Assembly: GCA_010094045.1 (NCBI GenBank)
Contig: ML986726.1
Span: 73,734-127,930 of the forward strand
Length of the DNA stretch: 54,197 bases
Source of the DNA: Lojkania enalia
Lineage: Eukaryota > Ascomycota > Dothideomycetes > Pleosporales
Direction: 5' to 3'
The position numbers were made by a program, and so were the translations under genes. This document shows positions 36,177-47,348 of this stretch, piece after piece (the first letter of the stretch is position 1; each line of letters starts with the position of its first letter). The notes under the pieces are model-generated. The model worked only from the letters and a program-made list of their open reading frames with translations. It made no database searches and had not been told where the DNA came from.

Positions 36177-38564
36177 ATGGATGCAATCAAGAAGACCTTT
36201 GCACAATGCAAGAAGGAGGGCAGGGTAAACTCTACGTTTCATGCCTCTACTTCAATTGCAAACTAACATGCATGTAGTCTGCTCTCGTCACGTACGTGAC
36301 TGCGGGGTATCCAACCGCCCAAGAGACGCCCGACATCATGCTCGGAATGGAGGCTGGCGGTGCCGGTACGTTTTGAAAGCCGCTGGAAGAAATACTGCAT
36401 GAGACTGATCAATTGGAATCCACAGATCTCATCGAGCTCGGAATGCCCTTTACTGACCCCATTGCTGACGGTCCAACTATCCAGAAGTCGAACACGGTAT
36501 ATTGACTCATCCGCCACCTAGCCACTACAAACAACCTCTGACCGAATTCTCTTCTAGCAAGCCCTCAAGAATGGTGTCACGACCGATGACTGCCTGCAAA
36601 TGATTCGTGATGCCAGGAAACGCGGCCTCAAGGCTCCCGTCCTGTTGATGGGGTATTACAACCCTCTGCTAAGCTATGGCGAGGAGCGCATGTTGCAGGA
36701 TGCAAAGGAGGCAGGTGCCAACGGATTTATCATCGTTGATTTACCTCCTGAGGAAGCGGTGCGCTTCAGGAACTTTTGCACGAGCTATGGGTAGGTACCA
36801 TTTGCTTGGTATTCGCAGTATCCATACCAATTATTTCCCAGGCTATCCTACGTCCCCCTTATTGCCCCTGCTACTTCGGACCACCGTATGCGCGTTCTTT
36901 GCAAGATCGCCGACTCCTTCATTTATGTCGTCTCCCGCATGGGCGTGACGGGCGCAACTGGAACTCTGAACGCCGCCCTCCCGCAATTACTCGAACGAGT
37001 TCACAAGTACTCTGGAAATAAGCCTGCAGCAGTTGGGTTCGGTGTTAGCACCCGAGACCATTTCCTTAGCGTTGGAAAGATCGCTGAGGGCGTCGTCATT
37101 GGAAGCCAGATTGTCAATGTTCTTGCTGCGGCTGCTTCTGGCGAGGGCGCGAAGGCCGTTGAGAAATACTGCGACAACATCTCGGGCAAGAGTAGCTGGT
37201 CGACGACCCGCGAAGTTGGCATTTTGGAGACTTTGGCTGAGGCTAAGGAACCGAGTGGCGTAAGCGTTGATAGGGTCATTACCGATGCGGATGTGCCTGA
37301 TGGTCCAGGGCTAGTTGATCAAATTGAAGCATTGAATGGTGACGGATTCAAGGACAGCCACGACCTTCCTCCTCGATTTGGGCAATTTGGGGGCCAGTAT
37401 GTGCCTGAATCCCTCATGGATTGTCTTGCGGAACTTGAAAAAGGGTTTCACAAGGCTAAATATGACAAGAGTTTTCAGGAAGAGTATGAGTCGTACTACG
37501 ACTGGATGGGGCGTCCTGGCCATTTACACGAAGCAGAGCGTCTTACCGAACACGCGGGCGGAGCGCACATCTGGTTGAAACGCGAGGATTTGAACCATAC
37601 GGGAAGTCACAAGATTAACAATGCCCTGGGTCAGATTCTGCTTGCACGGAGACTAGGTAAGACGGAAATCATTGCGGAGACGGGAGCTGGCCAGCACGGC
37701 GTTGCTACAGCCACAGTCTGTGCCAAGTTTGGCATGAAGTGCACCATTTATATGGGTGCAGAGGACGTGCGACGGCAGGCTCTGAACGTATTCCGAATCA
37801 AGCTGCTCGGCGCCGATGTAGTTGCCGTTGAGGCTGGCTCCCAGACTCTTCGAGATGCGGTCAACGAAGCCCTGCGAGCCTGGGTCGTCAACCTGTCAAC
37901 GACTCATTACATCATTGGCTCCGCAATTGGACCGCATCCATTCCCGACGATTGTTCGCTACTTCCAGTCAGTCATTGGCCGGGAGACGAAGGAGCAGATG
38001 CTCGCGAAGAAGGGAAAGCTCCCTGACGCGGTTGTTGCATGCGTCGGTGGTGGTAGCAACGCGGTTGGAATGTTTTCCCCGTTTGAGGAAGATACATTGG
38101 TCAAGCTTCTCGGCGTTGAAGCGGGCGGTGACGGTCTTGATACAAGCCGCCACAGTGCGACCTTAACTGGTGGCACCCCGGGTGTACTCCATGGTGTGCG
38201 CACCTACATCCTACAGGACAAGCACGGGCAGATTCAAGATACGCACTCTGTGTCTGCCGGCCTCGACTACCCAGGCGTAGGTCCAGAGCTGGCGTCCTGG
38301 AAAGAGAGTGAGCGCGCCAAATTCATTGCTGCGACGGATGCAGAGGCTTTTATTGGGTTCCGTCTCCTTTCCCAGCTCGAGGGCATCATTCCGGCCCTCG
38401 AGTCTGCTCATGCGGTGTTTGGGGCTATCGAGTTAGCAAAGACGATGGACAAGGAGCAGGACATCGTCATCTGTCTGAGCGGCCGCGGCGACAAGGACGT
38501 GCAGAGCGTGGCCGAGGAACTGCCCAAGCTGGGGCCAAAGATTGGGTGGGATCTGCGGTTCTGA
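36177..38564 (+). CDS. TRP5: Bifunctional tryptophan synthase (fused alpha-beta)
   Basis: This cytosolic enzyme catalyses the last step of tryptophan synthesis: the alpha part cleaves indole-3-glycerol phosphate, and the PLP-dependent beta part joins indole to serine. Five exons (36177-36224, 36278-36365, 36426-36496, 36558-36790, 36842-38564) join in phase to 720 residues, the normal length of the fungal fusion. Alpha catalytic residues lie in [16 protein letters not shown] (the conserved Glu and Asp), with [11 protein letters not shown] and the GVTGATG loop also present. The beta part begins near residue 320 with [14 protein letters not shown]. The PLP lysine lies in [16 protein letters not shown], followed by [13 protein letters not shown] and the phosphate loop [10 protein letters not shown]. 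All key residues are intact. Introns are 51-61 nt and crowd the 5' end. It is a conserved primary-metabolism gene next to the cluster; whether it is the only genomic copy cannot be seen here. Confidence 0.97.
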
Positions 38565-39371
38565 TGCAACTACAGTCCCGTTTGGATATTTCCATCTTCT
38601 GGCTGCTATGCATTCGACTAGATAGTAGATGGATAGGATGAGGGGTAAGCTAAGAGACGTAGCACTTGGGTAGCGTACAATGCGGGGATTATTCGGCGAC
38701 TTGTGCTCAGATTTACGTTCTCGACTATGAAGCGCGAACAAACTGGAGAGTCGTGTGCCTAGGTTGGCGGGTCATAAGGCACAGGCCCAGCTGTACGTGG
38801 TAGATGCACATGTGATGTTGTGCACTGCAATTGTGGTGGTGCAGCAGCGCAGGTTCGCTGGTGCAGGCGTTCTATGCCTACATTGGTTAGCATATCAGCT
38901 GCGCTAGGCAAATTAAGGCTAGCATGGGGCTCCAATAATCCTAGTCCAATCGATTCGGCTCGTGCCATAATGTCTTGGCGGCGCTGTAGGGCTTCAGAAT
39001 AGACGTCACCGGAGACGCGCTCAACGCAACTCACGCCGTAGCATCTTGGCCAGTCCCGCACCGCTAGCGAACCCTCCGCCTGCAACCCGTCCCTCCCAAG
39101 CCTCCTGTCCGCCTGACATCCCGATCCGCAGTCGCACCGCGAGCACACACGCTCCGTGTCCCCCGTCTCTCTCTCCCGCTCCGGCTGCCCGTCGAGCAAC
39201 ACAGCGAAACTGGACCGCCCGCTTGGTCACGGCCCCCTTCTCTCGATCGACGAATCCTTTGAGCTACAGGAGCTCCACCAACACACAGACGGGGTACGGC
39301 CGCGTGCGAAGGAGACTAGGCGCGAGCGGAAACGGCGGGAGAAGCTCGAGCAGCTTCGCGCTGCCGACGAG
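38565..39371. other. Intergenic, upstream of the phosphate transporter
   Basis: About 0.8 kb holding the tryptophan synthase 3' end and the transporter promoter/5' leader. Overlapping GC-rich open frames on both strands (38759-39375) look like chance frames. The leader immediately before ATG 39372 is C-rich. Confidence 0.55.
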
Positions 39372-42189
39372 ATGAAGTTCTCTCACAGCCTGCAGTTCAA
39401 CTCTGTGCCGGACTGGAGCAGTCACTACATTGCTTATAGCAATCTCAAGAAACTGTACGTTGGCCCTTACCCTCGCTGGCTCCGGATACAGCTCCGCCAA
39501 CCCAGCTTCCACAGGCTGAGTGCTGACGGGTGTTGCCTTGCACAGGATCTATACTCTCGAACAGCGCATCAACCAGCAGGCTACCGCACAGGCCGACGCC
39601 GAGTCGTCACCCCTCATCAACGGAGCCTATGAAGACCCCGACAAGGTATTTACCAATGCGCTGGATCAAGAACTCGAGAAGGTGTGCTCCTTCTACCAGC
39701 TCAAGGAGCTCGAAATATATGGCGAGCTGGACCATCTCATGAAAGATGAGGAGTCGTACGAGCAGGAACAGGAAGTCTTTGAGCAAGAGCAGGAGAACGC
39801 ACCGCCGGGCAAGAAGACGCGGAGCGGAAGCATATTCAAGCATATTGGCTTTGGCCGGCCGCGGCGGGCAAGCCAGGCCAGTCGGTCTTCCTTTTTAGAG
39901 GAAGAGGAGGACGGCGACTCAGACGATGATGCGAACGAGACCTCACGGCTGCGTAGGAAGAGCACGGACGGGCGGCGGAGGCCCTTGGATGGACACCACG
40001 ACGACGATATGTTTGCGTCGACCGACTTCGCATCTTCGAGGCGGAGAACCAGTCTTGCATTCGACGACTACAACGACATGGCCTTCTCCGCTCTCTATGA
40101 CGAGGGCGTGTCACTAAAGAAGAGGACCGTGAGCGTATACGTATCATTATGCGAGCTGCGGTCTTTTATCCAGCTAAACAAAACTGGCTTCTCCAAGGTG
40201 CTAAAGAAGTACGACAAGATTCTGGACCGGAAGCTAAAGGGGGCGTACATATCACAATATGTCGATACCGCATATCCGTTCCAGCAGTCCACCATAGGTA
40301 ATCTTGCGAACAACATCTCGCGCGTTGAGGTTGCCTATTCTCGGATCTGCACAAAGGGTGACGTTGCGGAGGCCAAGCGAGAATTGAGACTGCACTTGCG
40401 GGAACACGTGGTATGGGAGCGGAATACCGTCTGGAGAGAAATGATTGGCATCGAGAGAAAAGCGCAAGCGGCTAATATTGGTATCCGTCATACCATGCTT
40501 GGGCCAGAAACAGATCCCACCAAGATTCGGCTACAGGGCGATGAAATCGAGCCGGAGCTAAAGGAAGTCGTTACTCCCCTTGGCAGGTACCAATGTCCGC
40601 GGTGGCTAGTGAGCGGCACTTTCTACACTCTAGTGGTGATCTTGGCCATTTTCTTCGTTCTCTTACTAGTCCCTATTATGAAGAAGCCAGAGCAGCAGAA
40701 CTGCCTTGCTCTGGTAGTATTCGTCAGTTTGCTGTGGGCTACTGAGGTGGGTTCATTCCTGTCTCCCGCTGTGCCTCCAGGCTTATGATATACAGGCCAT
40801 ACCTCTCTTCGTTACCTCGCTCCTCGTTCCGTTTCTAGCCGTAATATTGAGGGTTGTCAGAAACGATGATACAAATCGAAGGCTCGATGCGAAAGATGCC
40901 ACACGCTACGTTTTTGCGGCCATGTGGACACCAGTCATCATGCTTCTACTCGGCGGCTTTACCATTGCCGCTGCACTGTCAAAGTACAACATCGCCAAGA
41001 TCATGGCAACCTTTGTGCTCAGCAAAGCTGGGACTAAACCAAGGACCGTCCTCGTCACGAACATGTTCGTCGCCATGTTTGCTAGCATGTGGATCAGTAA
41101 TGTCGCTGCACCTGTGCTGTGCTTTTCTATCATTCAGGTGCGTATGATTGTTTCGTAGCATGACTATTGCTGAAAGCATCTAGCCTATCCTCCGCAACCT
41201 TCCCTCCGACTCCGATATGACAAAGGCACTCCTCCTTGGCATTGCCCTCTCCTCCAACATTGGCGGCGCCGCCTCCCCCATCGCCTCGCCCCAAAACCTC
41301 ATTGCCCTCCAAAATATGCAACCCGAGCCGTCCTGGGGCGTCTGGTTCTTCGTTGCACTGCCCGTATGTATCATCTCAATCCTCCTGATATGGCTTCTCC
41401 TCCTCGTGACTTTCAAGCCCGGCCGCAACACGACCATCGTGCCGATCCGGCCGCTCAGAGATCGCTTCACAGGCATCCAGTGGTTCATTAGCGTGGTGAC
41501 GGTAGTGACGATCGCGCTGTGGTGCGTGTCGCACCAGCTGGAGCCTGTGTTCGGCGACATGGGCGTCGTGGCCATCATCCCGCTCGTCCTGTTCTTCGGC
41601 ACGGGCATCCTGACGAAGGAAGACTTCAATAACTTCCTCTGGACCATCATCATCCTAGCGGCCGGCGGCCTGTCGCTCGGCAAGGCCGTCAGTTCGTCGG
41701 GCCTACTTCACACAATTGCGGAATCGATCACGCGGAATGTGGAAGGGATGAGCCTCTATGGCGTGCTCGTCGTGTTTGCAGCGTTGATTGGCGTCGTCGC
41801 GACGTTCATCAGCCATACAGTCGCGGCGCTCATTGTGTTGCCACTAGTGCAGCAGGTGGGAAGGAACATGGAGCAGCCGCATCCGAATCTCTTAGTCATG
41901 GGCAGCGTACTCATGGCGAGTGCGGCCATGGGTTTACCAACTAGCGGATTTCCGAATATGAGTACGTTTCCCTTCCCTTTCCCTCATTCTAATCCGTATT
42001 GTGGACCTTTTAACATGTTTTTTTCCCGCTAATATTCTTGCAGCGGCAATCATGATGGAGGACGGGCGCACAGGCCAAAGATACTTAAGCGTTAAACATT
42101 TCCTGACGAGGGGCGTTCCAGCGAGCTTCATGTCTTTTGTAGTGATTGTGAGCGTGGGATATGGGTTGATGCTGGCGGTGGGATTCTAG
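39372..42189 (+). CDS. PHO91: SPX-domain low-affinity phosphate transporter (PHO91-like)
   Basis: Five exons (39372-39454, 39546-40746, 40796-41137, 41184-41961, 42044-42189) give 849 residues. The N-terminal SPX domain starts at MKFSHSLQFNSVPDW. Its basic inositol-polyphosphate pocket is seen in YSNLKKL and later KTGFSKVLKKYDK; the two halves are separated by an acidic, Arg/Ser-rich insert. From about residue 405 follows a divalent-anion/sodium symporter domain with many membrane segments, including ALLLGIALSSNIGGAASPI and the repeat-related ASAAMGLPTSGFPNM (crossing the last splice). The start closely follows yeast Pho91 rather than Pho87 or Pho90, so a vacuolar phosphate exporter is the likelier role. 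SPX domains inhibit transport according to cellular phosphate status. All exons join in phase; there are no lesions. Intron sizes are 91, 49, 46 and 82 nt. Housekeeping flank of the cluster. Confidence 0.95.
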
Positions 42190-43542
42190 TTTAAATACAC
42201 GTAGGCGGTAGGGTCGTTGATTGTTGGCTTTTGAATGGGAGAGAGATAGGTGGGATATGCGAGTAAGAAGAAGAAAGAATGAGAGGGCCGATTTCTCAAT
42301 GTGTTTAGTAAAAAGGATATATGCATTTCTAGCGTGTGTATATATGTGTACGATTTGGCGTCGTAGGATTTGCGTTTATATTGGATAGGCATTCGTGAAA
42401 TGAGGTCTTATGTGATGGTGTTGAGTATCGGTATGTAGGGAATGGGGAGAGAGGATATGGGGATTAGACGGTTTTTTAGGGAGCTTTTATGGTGTGTTGT
42501 AATGTGCTGCACGTGTGCTATCCTAGAACATGCTATATATGATTGTGATCTTGATATCCAATTGCTTTAGCACCCAGCTTTATCTCCTTGTTTCTTTATC
42601 TTGCGTATGAGTTAAGAGAGTGGAGAGTGGATAGTATCTGATTGCTTGTTTGTTTCGGGCGAAAGGGTGTTGTTAGTCAAGTGTTGCTGTGGAGATATTT
42701 TTTCTTAAAGATGGAGAGGAGCTTGATGGGAAGAGGTGTTGTTTGTGGCGGGATTGAATCGAGTTAGGGGAATAAGATAGGGAAGAATCCAAAGTATCTT
42801 CAGCTAGATCATAGTTATTAAATTTCTAGTAGAATTATTATCAGTCTCATATTAAATTTCCTAGAGATTACGACTATATTAATGAATTAGCGAATAAATA
42901 TTGACTCTAACAACAGAAGGCATTTCCCTATGGCGTAATGTCGAGACATTATTTTAAAGACTGGGGATCAATTCAAACCACCGAAAAGAGATCATTGTTG
43001 GCTAGGGAGGCAAGAAAGATGAGGTATATTAGGTTCTACTACACGCCACAAGGCATTGCTAAAAGTACCCATCCGCATTCGGCTATGAAGGCTGGGAGAT
43101 TGAGCAACAGATCTTCGGAAGTTGCTTTCCTTAAATAGTAACTGTTGTTCTGCACGGCTCGCGCTATACAGTGTTCGAGACCATGGGTCGAACGCGTTCT
43201 TTTATCATGGAAACAAAGCTCCAACAATGACTAGCACTCACTTCATATTGGAGTGCGCTTATGAGTCATAATTTTACATTGATATTTAATCGAAACCCCC
43301 TTCTACATCGTAGTCCTCAAAAGAAAAGAAAAATCTACGTGATACTACATAACACCGTTTCTCTACGTATACAATATGGCATCCTGCTAGGTTCTCCATC
43401 AGATCATCAGCCTCGTGCTCGAAACCTGGACCGTTGTCCTACCAAAAACCTCGTCTTCCGACCCTACGGAAGGTGACCCATTCACAAACGAATTATCCTA
43501 GATATATGGAGATCGCATCAAACATACTGCACCAAAGTCCGC
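42190..43542. other. Intergenic, no supported gene
   Basis: About 1.35 kb, increasingly AT-rich to the right. Frames of 60-70 codons (42186-42392 minus, 42938-43138 plus, 43261-43476 plus) are not convincing. I see nothing else in it. Confidence 0.6.
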
Positions 43543-43851
43543 CTACCGACCAGCATCCCTCGGCCTCTTATATATTAACAAATTCCGCATCTCAAGACTA
43601 TCGAGAGAATTAGAAGTCTCTAGAATTGCTTCAATCACGCCCACGACATCATGATCACCAATGGAATATTCGTCTAGCCCAGGTAGTTTTATATCCCCTC
43701 CATCGACAACATATCCCCTTATATCGATACCATATCCCTTGTCCATCTCTACGCTTTCTAGTCTCCAGCACAGTACCCGACCGCGGGAAGTTTCTAGGCT
43801 CCCGGGCGGATGCCCGATATCGCCTCTCAAGGCGGTTTTAGACAGCCTCAT
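43543..43851 (-). CDS. Small hypothetical protein, 102 residues
   Basis: An uninterrupted minus-strand frame from ATG 43851 encodes 102 residues with balanced composition. It has a central acidic/Gly-rich segment (YSIGDHDVVGVIEAIL) and no signal peptide or membrane segment. I do not recognise it. It is divergent from the broken fragment at 43886, only 34 nt away, so the two may share history, or this may be a leftover 5' exon of a lost gene. Existence as a real gene is uncertain. Confidence 0.3.
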   Translation of the reverse strand: MRLSKTALRGDIGHPPGSLETSRGRVLCWRLESVEMDKGYGIDIRGYVVDGGDIKLPGLDEYSIGDHDVVGVIEAILETSNSLDSLEMRNLLIYKRPRDAGR

Positions 43852-43885
43852 CCATTAACTCTTAAAGTGTGATCCGATTGGTGAG

Positions 43886-44340
43886 ATGACTAAGAAGCTC
43901 GAATGGTAGCTCCAGTTCTAGGGAGCTACTAAGTACCACTACAGCATCCACATCCTGCGGCTAGATGTCGTGCAAGCGGCCCTAGATCCGAATCGGCACC
44001 TAGCCTTAGAAGGCATGCCAATCTATCCAGTTGGCAAGCTGGCAGAAAACAGCGATCGGGAGGAAATATACGTCGTTGATCCGCGGACGGTTATGAGCTG
44101 GCTTGCTGCTGGTATTGATAAAGCGCTTTGGTATCCGACGAGTATGGTCATGGTCTATATGACCTGGCCAGCGGGATTAGTCTTTCTTTCGAGAGCGAGT
44201 TGTACAAGCATTGGAACTTCGCTAGTATGCGGGCTGCCTTACTGGACGACTACTACCGCCAGTTCAAGGAGATGTCGAACGCACCAGACGAGACATTAAC
44301 TTGGAGCCGAATGAGGGGAAAGGTGGGGCGAGACAGAAGA
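43886..44340 (+). pseudogene. Broken fragment of an unknown fungal gene
   Basis: From ATG 43886 a frame reads through two TAG stops (43907-43909 and 43919-43921) and then stays open for about 75 codons, including LALEGMPIYPVGKLAE and EEIYVVDPRTVMSW. Near 44140-44160 the sense passes to the next frame, which continues with GLYDLASGISLSFESELYK and DDYYRQFKEM to about 44340. Two stops plus a frame change within 90 codons indicate a dead gene. Both stops are explained by CAG to TAG. The family is not recognised. Confidence 0.55.
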
Positions 44341-45230
44341 GGAGGCCAAAGAAGTGAGGAATCAGTCAGGTCCTTGTGAATTGCGTGACATAATAGCAGC
44401 AGTACGCTGGAATTCCTTGGTGAAGCAAAAAGGTTATAGATTCGAGGTACCGAGATAGCATTATATGCTCAAATTCCATCTGGTTCGTCACATGGTCTTC
44501 CTTTATCCTACAACGATCAATTTCAGTCCTTTACCAATCTTTAATGCCTTCCGGTTTCCGCTAGTTGATAATTACTCTTCAGAAAATGGCCATGTCCCCG
44601 GTATCTTAGCGATAATCGCACTCCCCCGCAGCTCATTTAATAGCGAAAGGTGCAATCGAAATAAAAAAAAGTATAAGAATAAAAATAGGAATTGGTCACC
44701 ATATCATCACCATATCATTGCATACCTACGAGCTTATTTATCTGCAAGGCAGTAGAAGCTCATAAGGTTGACCAAAATTGTAGGATAGAACTGTTTGAGT
44801 TCGAAGACTCTTGTGCTGATCAGAGCTCTTCTTAGACTCTGCCCGTGAACTGGCTCTAATAGGCTGTATATCAAATTTATTTGAATGCCGGCAATCATTA
44901 CTTTAAGCTCACTCCAAGCATAGCTAGGTATTCGCTTTAGTGATCATCACGGTTCATTCATCGATACTAGTATCATTAGGCATGTTTTAATGTTGACTAT
45001 CGCACATAGTTCTTCCCCCTCAAACTCACTATCCCCAAAATAGGCTAAGGGAATGCTACTACTTACACTAAACAAATTCGGGAGCGTGTGGAAGGTAAAT
45101 CTCCTGGAGATTTTCCCATGCACGCTAATTCGCCTTCTAGAGAATTCTTTATATAGTACTATTAAAAGGAATCGAAGCGAAGAAATTACGAGTAAATAGT
45201 ATAACCTTATATCTCGCGGCATTAAAGTAA
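44341..45230. other. Transition zone into the right AT-rich compartment
   Basis: About 0.9 kb with rising AT content and no recognisable gene. Frames at 44465-44755 (plus) and 44947-45222 (minus) are not family-like. The sharp fall in GC happens near 45230. Confidence 0.5.
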
Positions 45231-45298
45231 AAAGGTAGCCAAGCTAATTAGAGTCCAGAGAAAGATAGAATTTATAAATAATAGCTGTAAAGTATTAG

Positions 45299-45380
45299 GA
45301 AAGATAAAGAGAAAAACTATATTAATTTATATCTATAGAGGATTAAGGCTATTTATACCATCTATTCTAGATATTATATA
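45299..45380 (+). repeat. Repeat shared with the left AT-rich region (right copy)
   Basis: Contains AGAAAAACTATATTA followed by CTATTTATACCATCTATTC, matching 1901-1985 in order and orientation with mostly transition differences. Likely a transposon terminus present on both sides of the gene island. Confidence 0.5.
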
Positions 45381-46179
45381 ACTAGAGGAATCTTTAATAT
45401 AGATAATACTATATATATAACCTTATAATAGCTATCTTATAACGGCCTCTAATTGGCCAGGTGTAGGATAGGGTAATAACTAAGAGTAATTATGTGCTGT
45501 AGAGAGATTATTCTTATAGACTTGTAATAGAAGTATATAAGTAGAGTATGCGAGGGATATTTAAGTTAACTATAAAGAGCTATAAAGGTTAGAGTTGTAA
45601 GGTTATTTAAATATAATTTAGTTTTTCTACTATTCTTTCCTTCTTAGTTACTCAGCTAACTAAGTAACTAAGTATATTTAGTTGTTTAGTTAACTAAGCT
45701 GTTAAGCGTATTATATATTTTATATTAACCTTATTCTTCTAACTATATAGAGTTTTAAATCTTAATTAGGTCTAGTATAAGGATTTTATAGAGGGTATCT
45801 ATAATACTACCTTCCCCCTTTAAGCTCTCGGTCTAAGAGTTTTCCCATTCTAATCCGGTATATAATAGGGTTAATACGCTGTCTTTACTAATACTATATA
45901 TATTCTTAATACCTCCCCTTTATTATTTAATCCTAGGTAGATACTATTATACTAATCGTATAGACTGCTTAGACGAGATTATTATACCTTACTCCTAGTA
46001 TTCTTGTAAGAGGCTAATTTATAAGATAGATAAGAAGAAAACACCTAAAAAATTATATTGTTTAGAATACCTTTATACTAGTATATATTTGTTATATAAT
46101 ACGGATCGCGATACTTAGATTATATATATATTATAATCCTATATTACTAGCTCGTTCCTAATTCTTTCTAGTAGTAAAA

Positions 46180-46400
46180 TAGGATGCTGAAGTTGTAAAG
46201 CTAGAGGAGGAGATTTATCTAACTTAAGAAGAGTTAGAACAACTTTTTAATAAAGTAGTAGCAGCCTATATAAAAATCTAGCGTCTCTATAAAGTTCGCG
46301 AATAAGTAAAGTATAGATAGATAGAGGGTTATAAATATATATAGGAGCAGTTTAAAGAAGAGAAAAAGGCGGATTATAAAGCGGGTCTCCTTTCTAAGGT
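46180..46400 (+). pseudogene. Degenerate coiled-coil coding relic of a transposon-associated protein
   Basis: In one plus-strand frame, with several stops, the translation is a Glu/Lys/Arg-rich helix: KLEEEIYLT, then EELEQLFNKVVAAYIKI, then EQFKEEKKADYKAGLLSK. Biased heptad-like composition within otherwise TA-rich DNA suggests a formerly coding region, of the kind often found in fungal retroelement neighbourhoods. The family is not certain. Confidence 0.35.
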
Positions 46401-47127
46401 AGAGTTGTCTCCTATAATATAGCTAATATTATTTAATCTTACTACTCTATTTCTAAATTTTCTTTGTAAATTTAGTTTTTATAATCTATCTATAATACTA
46501 TAAAGCTAAAGTTTTCTTCTAGTTCCTAAATATTATTTTATAAGTTCTTATATTTATCTATTTCTAACTATTTAATTAGGTAGTATTATTTACTATTCTA
46601 TATCCTATACCTTATTATTTTCTTAACTTTCTATTCTTAGTCTTCTCCGTACGCATCTATATTATATACTACTAGTTTAGTATCTTAGGGTACCTTTTCT
46701 ATAAGTACGATATAGAAGGTTAAGTAGATTTTTATAGTTATAGGTAATTTAAGTTAATAGTTTACAGGTAATATTTATTCCTTAATCTTATATAGTCTAA
46801 TTTTAATATAATCTAGTTTACTACTTAGTTATTTACTTTAAATATTTTATTATAATAGCTAAACTTTTTCTTTCTTCTTAAAGTAAGGTAGTTATTTATA
46901 TTTCTTATTATAGTATTTCTTTATAGTATATTATAAGAACTAGAGGTCTTTCTTTAATAAGTTCTATATTTATTAAATAATCTCAACTTATTTCTATATC
47001 TAGAGTATCTATAATACTATTTTAATTAAAGTATTATAGGTTTTTAGTTTATACCTATAATTTACTATAAATAGTAATACTCTAGTTATACTATATATAG
47101 TACTATTATATATAAGTTACGCTATTA

Positions 47128-47132
47128 ATAGT
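47128..47132 (+). repeat. Target-site duplication ATAGT (left)
   Basis: The five bases directly before the left LTR are ATAGT, identical to the five directly after the right LTR (52797-52801). This is the expected 5-bp duplication of a copia-type integration and shows that the two LTRs belong to one insertion. Confidence 0.9.
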
Positions 47133-47336
47133 TGTGGTGAGAGGCGAATCTTGTCTCAGGGAGGGAGATGAGGAGCTGAACTGCTTGATTGAAGATGGCC
47201 AGCGGGCCATATTTATGTACATGAAAAAGGGGTATATTAGCTGATATCCAGCGTGATATCCGGCGTGATATCGACCGTAATATCGTACGTCGATATCTGA
47301 TACAGCTCGGCAGACTAGCCGAAAATCCCCATAATA
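47133..47336 (-). repeat. Copia LTR, 3' LTR in element orientation
   Basis: 204 bp beginning TGTGGTGAGA and ending ATAATA on the plus strand. It aligns end to end with 52593-52796 without gaps and with 12 mismatches, all transitions. The terminal TA corresponds to CA in the other copy, so the usual TG..CA ends are inferred. Confidence 0.92.
47243..47298 (+). repeat. 12-bp tandem repeat inside the LTR
   Basis: Four consecutive 12-bp units read GATATCCAGCGT, GATATCCGGCGT, GATATCGACCGT and AATATCGTACGT, followed by a partial CGATATCT. The same array, with RIP changes, lies in the right LTR at about 52703-52758. Each unit carries a GATATC-type palindrome. Confidence 0.88.
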
Positions 47337-47348
47337 TACCCCCCCAGC
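47337..47348 (-). other. Polypurine tract of the copia element
   Basis: On the minus strand GCTGGGGGGGTA directly precedes the LTR that is 3' in element orientation, which is the position and composition of the plus-strand primer for retrotransposon replication. Confidence 0.7.

Larger units (their letters stand above)
45231..47127. repeat. RIP-saturated repeat DNA left of the copia element
   Basis: TA-rich sequence with stops in all frames. It contains one copy of a repeat also found at 1901-1985 and a wrecked coiled-coil coding relic near 46180-46400. The copia element at 47133 was inserted into this material, so it is older than that insertion. Confidence 0.75.

Noticed and set aside
36888..38564. 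Stand-alone tryptophan synthase beta gene starting at 36888
   Set aside because: Four upstream exons give a complete alpha domain in phase; 36888 is an internal Met.
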